Assembly (NCBI GenBank): GCA_918026815.1
Contig: CAKJVC010000187.1
Coordinates: 62,001 to 126,000 of the forward strand
DNA from: Chalara sp. BL73
Taxonomy: Eukaryota > Ascomycota > Leotiomycetes > Helotiales
Length of the DNA: 64,000 nucleotides
Direction: 5' to 3'
How positions within the stretch are numbered: the stretch's first letter is position 1; every line of letters starts with the position of its first letter. Of this stretch, positions 54,313 to 64,000 are shown piece after piece. The notes beneath the pieces were generated by a model, which did no database searches, was not told where the DNA came from, and saw only the letters and a list, made by a program, of their open reading frames with translations. The position numbers and the translations under genes are program-made.

Positions 54313-54494
54313 TGTGATCTGCCGGTTTTGGAAACTCGACTGCACGCTGACGGGAGACTTACTGTTACACGCGACTTTCGGTGTATATCGAAATAATCCT
54401 CGACTCAGCACAATATTACGACAGATCTTATATAAGAACACCTTTCATCCTCCATCTGGGGAAATTCAACTGCACGAAATAACGCGAAAAAAAA

Positions 54495-54896
54495 ATGTAT
54501 TTCTCGGTATCGCCTTCTGCGCCGAGCACAAGCTACACCACCATGCCGATGGATATCCCAAGCAAGTCTTCATACTCGTCCCCATCGCCATCCTGCGCCT
54601 TCCCTTCATGGTCGAGCAGAGATAGAGAGTCATATGCTACGTCTTACATATCAGATGACGACCTGGCGGATCTTTTGGACGTGAACCCTTTTGCGGAGCC
54701 AGAGTCTACCCCACTGGCAAGCCCAAACTGGACCCCGGAGCAGCAAGTCGTGGTTGATACTGCTGCGATCCGCGAGTTTATTGCGCAGGAAAAGGCAAAG
54801 AAGGAGAGACGCGCTCGGAGGAGAGGAAGCAGCAGCTCGAAGAAGTCGAGGAGCAGTAGTGGCTCGAGCAAACATATGAGCCCGATCAAGGAGTGA
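54495..54896 (+). CDS. Small Ser-rich, probably disordered protein (hypothetical)
   Basis: A single-exon frame of 133 codons. The N-terminal 50 residues are almost all Ser, Pro, Tyr and Thr. A central segment, ISDDDLADLLDVNPFAEPES, is acidic and hydrophobic and looks like a short linear interaction motif. A helix AAIREFIAQEKAKKERRARRR follows, and the tail is a basic Ser/Lys run. I recognise no domain. The composition and the long upstream region suggest a regulated cytoplasmic or nuclear protein, but no function can be assigned. The central helix is the part to use for homology searches. Confidence 0.75.
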   Translation: MYFSVSPSAPSTSYTTMPMDIPSKSSYSSPSPSCAFPSWSSRDRESYATSYISDDDLADLLDVNPFAEPESTPLASPNWTPEQQVVVDTAAIREFIAQEKAKKERRARRRGSSSSKKSRSSSGSSKHMSPIKE

Positions 54897-57800
54897 AGGA
54901 GAAAATGATGGATGGTATTCCTATGTCAGAGTAGGTTGCTCAGCTGGCCTTGTTCTTGACCGTCTTGCTAACTTGTCGCCTCAGATATTATTACTCTCGG
55001 TACATGAATAATCAGGCAAGCACGCATGGCGGCAATGTCAGTACATGGGTGGATAAAACAAGTTCGCCTCCAACAGTTGGGGAATCTTCACCGAGACCAT
55101 ATCATGCCTTCCAACAGCTCAGCATGGAACTCACCAGCTCCGCCGGGAATCTTCAGCCAAGCAACACAGTGATGCAACATCGCGCTCAGCTTACGGTTGC
55201 AATCTTTATCGGCTGTTTCCCGCTCATTTCGGATATCCTGCCGGTCTGTGCTCATCTGGGATTCCCCAACAGTGATGGCGATCATTACTCACGAGTTACT
55301 TTTTGGTAAGGCGGTTTCGCGTCAAGGCATGAATCTCATCTTGTGTCGCATATGCGAGGCGCAGGCGAAGGGCGAATTTGGGCCAAGGCCAGCCTCACTG
55401 CCACCGATTACCAGAAACGAAAGGCTGAGGCTCATCCCACAGCTCAACAAGGGCGGGAAACAAGGCAACAAGGCCGCTTCATTTGAACAAGGTTTCAGGA
55501 AAAGAAGTGTTACCGCGAGGGTGGTAATGACCACCTCGATAGTTGCTAAATTCCCAAGAAAGTCGTATCGCCTCTTGCCGTTAAATATAGTGGTGTTGGT
55601 GATGAGAAGAGGTGGCGCCGACCGGCAGGTCTTCCTCGCGAGACTATGGCCAGGAAAGAAGGGACAAGTACACGTGTTTAGGTTGTGTAGTATTTTTATT
55701 ATTTTGATAATGAAAACTTGGACCCAAACCAACGCTAGCCATGACTTCCCGTGAGATGCAAAGTGACTTTTCCTTCTTTCATGCAAGCACGAAGTGAGAG
55801 CTAGCGGGTGGAAAGAAAAGATAGGGCGAAAAATGCTACCCAACAAGCTCCACTTGAGGTTCATGATGCGGCGACGATTCTTAAGGTTAGCGTTGGGGGA
55901 TGCGATTCCGGAGCTATCAACGGGAACCTAGCGTGGGCGGTTAAAAGGGAAAACAACGAGGATCAGCAAGCTTCTTCTGCATTATGGAAAGATTAAGCAC
56001 AATAAATTTGTGAAAAGATCCAATCAGAATTGATAGAAAAGTCAATATTTTTGATTCCTGTCCAATAGTGCCCGTATGGTGATGAACCTTTTTCTCGTTA
56101 TGGCTAGAAAGAGTAATCATCCCCTGGTCACGGCCGTCACCGCCCTCTCTCTTTCTCTCTCTTATGCCAATGTCTTTACGCGCACCGCTAATGAACGATG
56201 TGATATACGATGTCAATTAGAACATATGAATTCTTCTCCCGCGTAAGCAATCTCGAACCTAATCAGCGACCTAGTGGGTATCTTTGCTTTTGCTGGGAAC
56301 GATGCAGGTACTGTACTCCCTACCAAGAATCTGAACGGCTGCTTTTGACGGTGCACGAGCACCGCACAGCTGTAATATATAAGAAACAGCATCATACTTT
56401 AGCTCTTTCTGCATTCATGTTGTGCGAGTGTTTCGTGCGTTCAGCTAACCAACGACGAAACCAACAAATCTCCCTGCACCCCGCGGCGGACTGCTTCACC
56501 GGGGCTAGCCCCCAACGGCCCCCAGGGCAGTAGATCCAACGACGCCTTTCGCTGGTTGGAAGTTTGCTGTGCCAGCGGGAGCTTTGACTCTCCTGCAGCG
56601 GGAGACTGTTGATGTCGCACATGCGATAGTGGTGATAAGGGCATTGATGCCCCCCCAGCACTTGATTAAGTGGTTAGGTAAACAGCATAATTCCACCACT
56701 TGGAGAGCCGGTAAGTCCGGAAGGGAATACAGGAGCGGATGGCATGTTTAAGCCGATATAATATTAATGCTCAAGCGGTGACCCCCAAGAGCTCAGTCTA
56801 TGCAATCCAACGTACTTCTTCCGCTCGCAACTTCGAAGCGGCAATGCCCCAACCAGCCCCCCCTCAAACATAGATCGCCGGCCGTGCCATGACCAATGTA
56901 TCGCTTGATAGCTGAAAGCGAAAAAAGAAAGCAGAAACATCGGGCAATAATAACGACATTAGATGATCTTGGATAAAGCAATATTAGGAAAAGCATCCGA
57001 TGGTGAAGGGACGCATATGGAAATGATAATGTACAGCAACAATTAATTATTGCCAAGGGGCATTAAGGAGCCAGGGAAGAGCAGTGGTGAGGAGCTTCGA
57101 GCTTGAACTCTTTTGGACGCCACAGGATGCGCCATCAACCAACCCCTCAATTTTTGGCCCTGAGTCTGAGCACAATAAGCTCTACCCTGGCAGCATGGCG
57201 GGATGTCGTGACACCGCACCCTACGGTAGCGACGACGGTCAACGTGCTCAACGTTGCCCGTTCATATCAGATATCACAAACACTTTCGTAAGTGTGATGA
57301 AAAAAAGGGGATGGTGATGGTGGTAGTAGCAGTGGTCGTGTTCTATTTACAAAAGGATATATAACAGCTAAGTACGAGAAGAATGGGGACAATCACCACT
57401 CATAAACCCTTTGTAGGCGCTGTCCCTTCTTTTAATAGTTGTCGAGTCCTTCTCTCAATGATTTGCTCTGTCTTGCTGGACCCGAAGGCAAGATCCTCCA
57501 GATCCTTGCGCATAACGCTTTTCTTGCAGCTGATAGGATGCTCCTGTGATTCCTGGTGCATGCGGCATGTTGATGTGCAGCCTATCAATCTTCAGATGTG
57601 CCTTTTCATGCTTTCTCGCTTAGCTGCCCCTGGCCCCTCTGCTTAACCCCTTTCGACCATTGACCAACGAAACAGCCAGAACGGATATTCATGTCCCCAG
57701 CAATTCAACCTCTATCTTCGTACTATCAATCACCCATTGCACCAATACCGGCCATCTGCCACCGACTATTGCTCCTCATAGGAAGAGGGAACCTCTAATC

Positions 57801-58935
57801 TCGCCGAAGCACGGAGATGTCAAGCTATCGCAGCATTAGCTACGGAAAGCGATTCGTCTGACTACCTTATGCACTTTCCCTTTCTTGACTGCAAGATCCG
57901 CGTGTGATGGGATCATGGCTCATCACGCGTTGTGTTCCTTGTGCCGAGCACTGGACAGGGCCCGGTCAGTCACTCCAGTCATTTTGGCCCTGGATGTGCT
58001 TGATTTCCCTCGCAGGCCACCGGCCATGCCACTTGAGCCACTATCTCCATGCTGAGCTGCTCCACGCACCACCAGGGTCGCCTTAAGCGGTCTGCAGTGG
58101 CTGCTAATACCCTGGGCGCGAGAGTTCTGACTCGATGCATGGAGATGAGCCGGACCGCATCCGCATCATATCCCATGGTTCGCCTGGAGATGCATTTCTA
58201 AATCTGGCAGTGGGCTATCCACTTACAACACCTAGCACCTCTCGTTAGCCGCCTTGCTCAGACGTAGCTCCCGGACTTGATATACGGCCGTTCATGGCCT
58301 TTTCCTACACTTTTGTCTTTTTAACAGCGTGTAAGATCTGTTTTCGCCCCCCTTGGCCCCCTGATACAAGCGCCAGGCTATCGTTCAGAGCTTCTGGTTG
58401 GGCCTAGACGCCTGCGAGTGCGTTAGACCCTCAGTTTTATCGACGTTTCCGTGGCTTCCCACGAGGTCCCGTGCTACCGTAACAATTCTCCTTCGCAGCA
58501 CTCAACGTTTTCTTTCCAATTTTTTTTCTGCTGCTTCTGGATCATTACACAAAAACCAGAAACCTCGTACAGACACGCATTACAGTTGTCACAGCAACAC
58601 AGCAGCTGCTGTTCACTTGGAGGAGATATAGATAGTCAAGCGATTCCGGCCATTCTGTACACCCATGTGAACGATTGGGCAAGCATTGGGCGTGCATTGT
58701 GATTCGATCCTGTTCTACAGGTTCTTTCTCGCTGGCGGGCGGCAATAGACTGAGATCTGTAAGTCCCGATTTGTACTACCAGCCATACATATCGCATTGG
58801 ATTTCCATAGTTGGGGACTCCGATGTACGACTTTCCTGTCCCTTCCCTTTGGGTATCTACGCCATATGTAAGCACCCGACTAACGATCCTGCTGCTCGTT
58901 TTGTAGATTTCGAGGACGAGGTCAACATTGTCGCC
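54897..58935. other. 4.0-kb gene-poor region and leader of the WD40 gene
   Basis: No recognised coding exon. Frames such as 55197-55754 (+) and 55322-55864 (-) overlap each other and lack motifs. The last 600 bp is probably the promoter and 5' UTR of the WD40 protein gene, with a likely leader intron listed separately. Confidence 0.5.
58759..58907 (+). other. Probable 5' UTR intron of the WD40 gene
   Basis: GTAAGT at 58759 matches the donor consensus. The 3' end has a branch-like GACTAACG and a T-rich acceptor GTTTTGTAG ending at 58907, 28 bp before the ATG at 58936. Removing it would destroy the in-frame upstream extension from 58675, which supports the shorter start. Confidence 0.55.
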
Positions 58936-61900
58936 ATGTCTGTCGCGAGGAAGCCGTCGGTGAGCTCGAAGGGCTCGTCGAATTCGAAGGCAAGGATGGC
59001 CTCATTGGCGGAACTCAGTCACAGCATGTCTTCGAGTCCTACCATTGCTCGCGATTTTGAACCATGTGCTGCCACGGCGTCTATGTTTTTATATGCGCAA
59101 GGAAACTCAGTGGTGGTGTGCCATCATGATACCTTGACAATAGAAAGGAGGTTTTCGAGGCATACAGAGGAAATTCAACTGTTGGCAGTAGATACAGTCA
59201 GTGAGCGAGGTGCAGGCAGGCTAGTGGTTAGCTACGATGCCGGACAAACCGCGATTGTGTGGGACTGTTTAACAGGTGATGAAATTGCAAGGTTTGCATC
59301 TTACGAAAACCTCACGGTAGCTGCATGGATGAGAAATGGCAATGTCGCCTTTGGTATGATTACGAAGTATATTTTCGGAGTGTTTTACTGACTTCTTTCC
59401 CGCAGGAAATGCACAAGGAAACGTGATTCTATTTGAGCCAACAACTTCGGAGCATATTTCAGCACGGACCATTGATCAAATTCCAATTACAGCTCTTGCA
59501 CCAGCAGCAGATTGTAGAACATATGCGATCGGGTAAGTAAATGAGAATTCTTGCGTTTAAGAAACCCCACTAACAATCCCAAGATTCTCGAATGGCTCGT
59601 TGCTTATCGCAGCTTTACAGCCAAGGTTTGTAATTCTTCATAACCTGACAACCTCGAGAGGACCATCACCGATTGTTACTCTTGCATGGCATGCCTCCTC
59701 ATCGCGTCAAAAATCAGATATGCTAGCTGCTCAGACACATGATGGAGACCTCCGGGTTTGGAGCATCGCAAAGTCTCCCAATAGTAATGATACAGCAAAA
59801 GTTGTTCGAGTCCTGAGACGAAATGAGAATTATCTGCCAGGTCCAAACTGGCTGGGATGGTCCAAAAATGGTCGGATTATTCAACATTCTGAGGGGTGAG
59901 TGGTTTCTTTTTTGCATGAATCAGCTTGCGTGCTTAAGAACAGGGTACTAACATAGCCTCACAGAGAAACCTCGTCATGGGACGTTCGCACTAAACATGT
60001 TAGCTATGAATCCGTACCAACTCTACCCCATGTAAGAGGTCTCGCTGTATATGGCCCAGGTGCAACTTTATTTACGCTAGGACAAACCAACACCGCACAG
60101 CAATTCGACCTCAACTCGCCTCCTGTGTTGGTGGCTAATGTGCAGCATCCGGCAAATCTGTTACCTCCTTCGCCACCCATATCCATCGAAGAGCAGAAGA
60201 ATCAAAATCCCCCAGCGGCTACGGCGACTGTGGAATTAACATCAGTGCCGATTAATCTAGACATCTCTGAAAGCGATGAAGATCACATGTCGCCGTTGGC
60301 GAGGATCGCCAGAGAGATGGATAGGTTTGAGCAAGACAGAAATGCGTCGAACGCGATTCCTGATCGTGCCGATACGTTAAGCCCTGTATCATCAAGAAGC
60401 CATGCGTCGACAACTTCCAGATCGTCCGCTGGATCTCAGTCATCTCGACAATATCGAAAGCACGCTTCAACTACATCACGTGCCCCAAGTGATGTCACTA
60501 GCATGTCCTTTGGCTCTTCGTTAACCTCTATTAGAGAACCATCTATTAGTAGTTCTAGTCGTGACTCTGCTTCCATGAGCAGCCTCAGCTCCAGGTCGCA
60601 CGCTTCTCACTCATATAGACGTACTAGAGGGTCACGTCTGCGTCAAGAGGTCCTTCTCAGTCCTGAGGAGTCAAGGACCATTGACCTTTTCAAATTTACC
60701 AAGTCTAGATTAAGCGACATCCCGTATCGTCATGCACAAGTTCTTGACAACTCTCATCTCACTAATAATGATCTTCGACGGCAGATGCTCAGCACGATTT
60801 TCGGATGGGATGGCGAGGCTGAAGACTTGATACGGGACGAGATTAGCAGACACCCCGCTGGGTCACCGAATCGAGTCCTGTTAGCAAAATGGCTTGGGGA
60901 CATCGATACAGACATCATGACGACGAGCTCGGAATCCATGACTTCGTCAGATTGGATGCTTCTAGCTTTAAGTGGCATTGGTGGTCAAGCATCGCAATCT
61001 AAGGTTGCTCGTGCATATGTGCAGCGATTGTTGGAAAAAGGAGACGTGCATACTGCGGCTACAATTATGATGGGCATGGGAGACCAGAATGATGCAATTG
61101 AGATCTATGTTTCCCACAAGCGATACATGGAAGCCTTAATCTTGACATGCGTGGTTTTCCCACAGGACTGGCAGAGACAAGCCGAGCTAGTCAGAAAGTG
61201 GGGAGAATGGGCAGTACAACATAGTCAACAACAACTGGCCATCAGGTGCTTCTCTTGTACCGGAACTGAGTCTTCTGAACCATGGTCATCACCAAGTGCT
61301 CAAGCGATCACATTCTCAGGCATTCAGCACAGAGGCATCCCTGAAATCCTCAGCCCGCCGTTGTCACCGCCAGGCACAAGAGGACCCCAACGCAGCATTG
61401 CCAAGACATCCGCACTAAAGTTGATCACATCGTTTGGAGACAAGCAAGCCAAATCCAAATTTTTCGGCATTGATGATGAGCGTACACCTGTGGGCGGAGT
61501 TGGTGGCGGAGTGACGCCGATCGCTGAGTCTGCTCTTTCACCAACTGGGGATACAGCGCATACAGCATTCCTTAGACCCGGTCCTCGCAGTACTTACCAA
61601 ACACCCACATCTGCTCGGACTGCTACACCTGGAGGGTTTGGACGACAACGACTTCCGTCCATTGGGGAGACTCCATCTGATGTCATTCCACAACGAAGAC
61701 TAGAGCCCACGAAGCTGCCAACACCGGCAGATTCGGGCTCAGAGCATGAAAGGAGCGATTTGCGCTCTCGAGCCCATGAGCGTAATGTGTCTCAGCCTGA
61801 GCTCATGCAGCTAAGCTCAGCTACGTATGCGCCGCCTGTAGGTCGGTCCGCAAACGCAAGTCCTGCTATGCTGGAGAAGGGAAACAAGCCAACCAATCCT

Positions 61901-64000
61901 CTTCCATCGCCCTCGCCTGGGTCTTTCACAAACCTCAAACGTGACGCTCGAGCCCGAAACGGTTCCCGTGATCGTAAACCCGATGGACTTCAAATTCAAT
62001 GGCCACCGATGGAGTCAATCCTTACTGGCGATTACATGACCTCTCCTGATCTGTCTGTCACATCTTCGAAGTACAAGTCATCTAAGCAATCTGCTAGTGG
62101 TTCAGTGGCGGAGCTGTCGCCGGCAATGACAACTGGTGCAAGTGAGCGGAGCTATAGATCAGAGAGAGCCTTGGGAAATGCAAGCCCAGTGGTTTCGGGG
62201 AGAAGCATTGATCAGTATATCAGCAGTCTAGAGTCTGCTCAACATTATGCTAAGAAGGAAAGATCTCGTCATGTTAGCCGCGAACGACAACAAGCATCTG
62301 GCCGAGCGCGCAGCGGTAGCCGGAAGCCTAAAACGCGAGACCAATCTGAGGATAGGGGACGTTCTACCGCGAGATATATCAAGCCAGCTAAGCGGTCGCC
62401 TACATCACCACTCCCAATGTCTCCCGAGGATCTTCGAGGCTTGGGTGCGTTTGGATATGGAGACGAGTCTAGCACAGCAGACGCCCCAAGGACAAGAGAT
62501 GCTAGTGTTTCGAAGGCTAAAGCTCCCCGAACATCAAGCAGAGCTCGCCAAGCATCTGTTGAGTCAACTAATCGTCAACCTGTAGCCAACCGGGCGGGAA
62601 GTCGTACAGCAAGCCGTGCCACAAGCCGATCTCGACGACAAAGTCTGGATCGCCTCATCATTGTGGATACACGTGGTAGAAGCAAATCTCGGGAAGGCTC
62701 TGCAATACGATCACCTTCCTCACCGTTGCCAATGTCACCGCAAGCTAAGTTCTATCAAGCTGATAACGAAGAAGATATTGCCGACTTAAAGAAAGCCCTG
62801 AAGGATCAAGATCAATTTCGGTCTCGACAGAGAAGCACTAGCCGGCTGCGAAGCACTAGGCGAGATGCATCTCCTGACCGCAGACGTCGTGATCCATCCA
62901 TCAGTCGGAGAGTAATTGAACAAGAAGTGACTACAACCAACAAGGAACCTTTACCCCAACCTACTCGGGAACGACGGCCATCTCATGCACGCATTCCGTC
63001 GGAGCATCCCATAGAAGACCCTAATCAGACTAAGGATGAAAGGACTCTGAAGAAGGAGGCTGCAGCGCGTGAGCTTGAGGAAAGGAGGAAGTCTCTTGCT
63101 CGAAGACCTTCTGCCCCACCGATTGTACATCCTGAGGAGCTCGCAAGACTTTCTCCGATGATTTACCAGCCAACAACTCCACCAGAGTTTACGAGAGCCT
63201 CTACGTTCCCCTCGCCAAAGCAGGCTGTTCCTCCTTTCAGAAGCCAGACCGTTTCTCCTGGTCAACAATATCGCACTGGGGAGCACAATAGCACAAAAGT
63301 CCAAGTTGGCTTGCCAGCGACTCCGAGAGCCATGCAACATCCCAAGTATGATCCGGAAGGCAGAGATATTCCTGATGTACCGCAGATTCCAGAAAAGTAT
63401 GATGCACAACCACCGACATGGGCTGCCTCGAACGACATAAGCTACAATAATGCTTTTGAGAATATCGCGCCTCTTCTTCCAAAGTCAGTCTACCAAGCTA
63501 GCTCACCACGTCGAGTTCCTCCTCGATCGGCATCTGCTCCAATTCCTGAGGAGCCAAGCTCGCCGATGGCACTTCCAGCTGCATTGCCACTGCATCCAGC
63601 TTTCCAAGCTGCACTACCTCCGAGTAGCAGAAGAGCAACCAATGTCCCAAGAATATCTACCGCTCAAGGTCGAAAAATCAATTCTGGTAGCTCTCAGCCA
63701 GGTACCCTAGGCTACGAGTCACGAAACAATAGTCCAATCTATTCGGCTGGCGGCTTCATCGGTGGTATTGACGAGACCATTGAGGCTAGCAAGCAGCCCA
63801 TCAATCCTTCTAACGACAGTCTTACTCCACCACCGCCTCCGCCTCCACCTGCACCACCCATCTTGAAGGAGTTGCAGCATCTCGCTATGCCGCCACCACC
63901 TCCTCCAGCACCATTGTATCCTGGAAGCTCCAACACAAACTCCATCGTATCTGGTGTATCATCTGGATCGCAAGTCATCGAGATTGTGATGGACGAGGAG
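58936..64000 (+). CDS. WD40 / Gemin5-like TPR domain protein, 3'-truncated by window end
   Basis: Exons 58936-59353, 59406-59532, 59584-59895 and 59965 to beyond 64000, in frame to the edge, over 1600 codons. The N-terminal part is a WD40-like propeller (GQTAIVWDCLTGDEIARF, NAQGNVILFEP, HDGDLRVWSIAK). After a Ser-rich linker comes a conserved alpha-helical block (LRRQMLSTIFGWDGEAEDLI, SSDWMLLALSGIGG, VARAYVQRLLEKGDVHTAA, ALILTCVVFPQDWQRQAELV) that matches the fungal domain annotated as Gemin5-type TPR. The remaining 900 or so residues are Ser/Arg/Pro-rich and probably disordered, with SRSR-like stretches and two poly-proline runs near the right edge. It is a large conserved scaffold of filamentous fungi with no established role that I know. 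The start MSVARKPS is chosen over an upstream Met at 58675. Confidence 0.9.

Larger units (their letters stand above)
50363..54494. other. 4.1-kb gene-poor region with homopolymer G/C tracts
   Basis: No convincing gene between TRM2 and the Ser-rich protein gene. The longest frame, 282 codons at 50800-51648 on the minus strand, is Arg/Pro-rich, has no motif and overlaps equally open frames on other strands. Striking runs occur: C16 at 51725-51740, G8 at 53411-53418, G10 at 53468-53477 and G7 at 53482-53488. The region may be a long promoter or leader, or hold non-coding transcripts. I see no tRNA or snRNA in it. Confidence 0.5.

Noticed and set aside
55197..55864. 185- and 180-codon frames on opposite strands
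   Set aside because: They overlap one another and show no motif. Treated as chance frames in a non-coding region.
1..64000. CRISPR arrays, tRNAs, rRNA, bacterial operons
   Set aside because: No regularly spaced repeats. The few GGTTCGA-like sequences seen (for example near 48785 and 46848) lie in coding or intron sequence without a cloverleaf. The genes are eukaryotic with introns.

Overview
This is a nuclear genome window from a filamentous ascomycete (Pezizomycotina). Coding regions are split by short GT-AG introns, mostly about 48-120 nt, with CTRAC-type branch sites. The gene set includes Vps11, a PSTAIRE CDK1 with the insert usual in moulds, an AcuK/ERT1 gluconeogenesis regulator, riboflavin kinase and a fungal WD40/Gemin5-TPR protein. 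Leotiomycetes (Helotiales) is my best guess for the class, but that is an inference and not something I can test here. I rebuilt multi-exon models by hand. Except for the cysteine-rich protein (first exon unresolved) and the 3'-truncated last gene, exon lengths sum to a whole number of codons and join conserved motifs in frame.

Layout. 0.3-2.1 kb: TauD-like dioxygenase (-). 4.4-7.7 kb: Vps11 (+). About 7.95-8.05 kb: U6 snRNA (-). 8.9-10.0 kb: PhyH-type dioxygenase (-). 11.0-12.7 kb: amidohydrolase with a signal peptide (-). 13.1-14.9 kb: a dead Tc1/mariner transposon nested in the terminal repeat of an older MITE-like element. 15.8-16.9 kb: IPNS-like 2OG-Fe(II) oxygenase (+). 17.4-18.9 kb: intradiol ring-cleavage dioxygenase (+), convergent with an amidase at 19.1-21.1 kb (-). 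22.9-24.1 kb: nucleotide-sugar transporter (-). 25.3-26.5 kb: GT8 glycosyltransferase (+). 28.2-29.3 kb: CDK1 (+). About 30.3 kb: a 52-residue membrane miniprotein (-). 31.3-32.0 kb: riboflavin kinase (+). 32.8-35.1 kb: AcuK (-). 36.9-39.1 kb: MFS transporter (-). 40.0-43.5 kb: TBC RabGAP (-). 44.1-45.1 kb: short-chain dehydrogenase (+). 46.7-47.9 kb: secreted cysteine-rich protein (+). 48.5-50.4 kb: TRM2 tRNA methyltransferase (+). 54.5-54.9 kb: small Ser-rich protein (+), between two gene-poor stretches of about 4 kb. 58.9 kb to the right edge: WD40/Gemin5-TPR protein (+, incomplete).

The left 21 kb looks accessory and catabolic. It has three different 2-oxoglutarate/Fe(II) oxygenase families, an intradiol dioxygenase, an amidase and an amidohydrolase, interrupted by transposons. 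A shared role in breaking down an aromatic amide is possible but is inference. The right two thirds is mostly conserved housekeeping and regulatory genes. I found no polyketide or peptide synthetase core, no CRISPR array and no clearly novel system. The most unusual items are the nested transposons, two likely GC-AG introns and the unannotated miniprotein.
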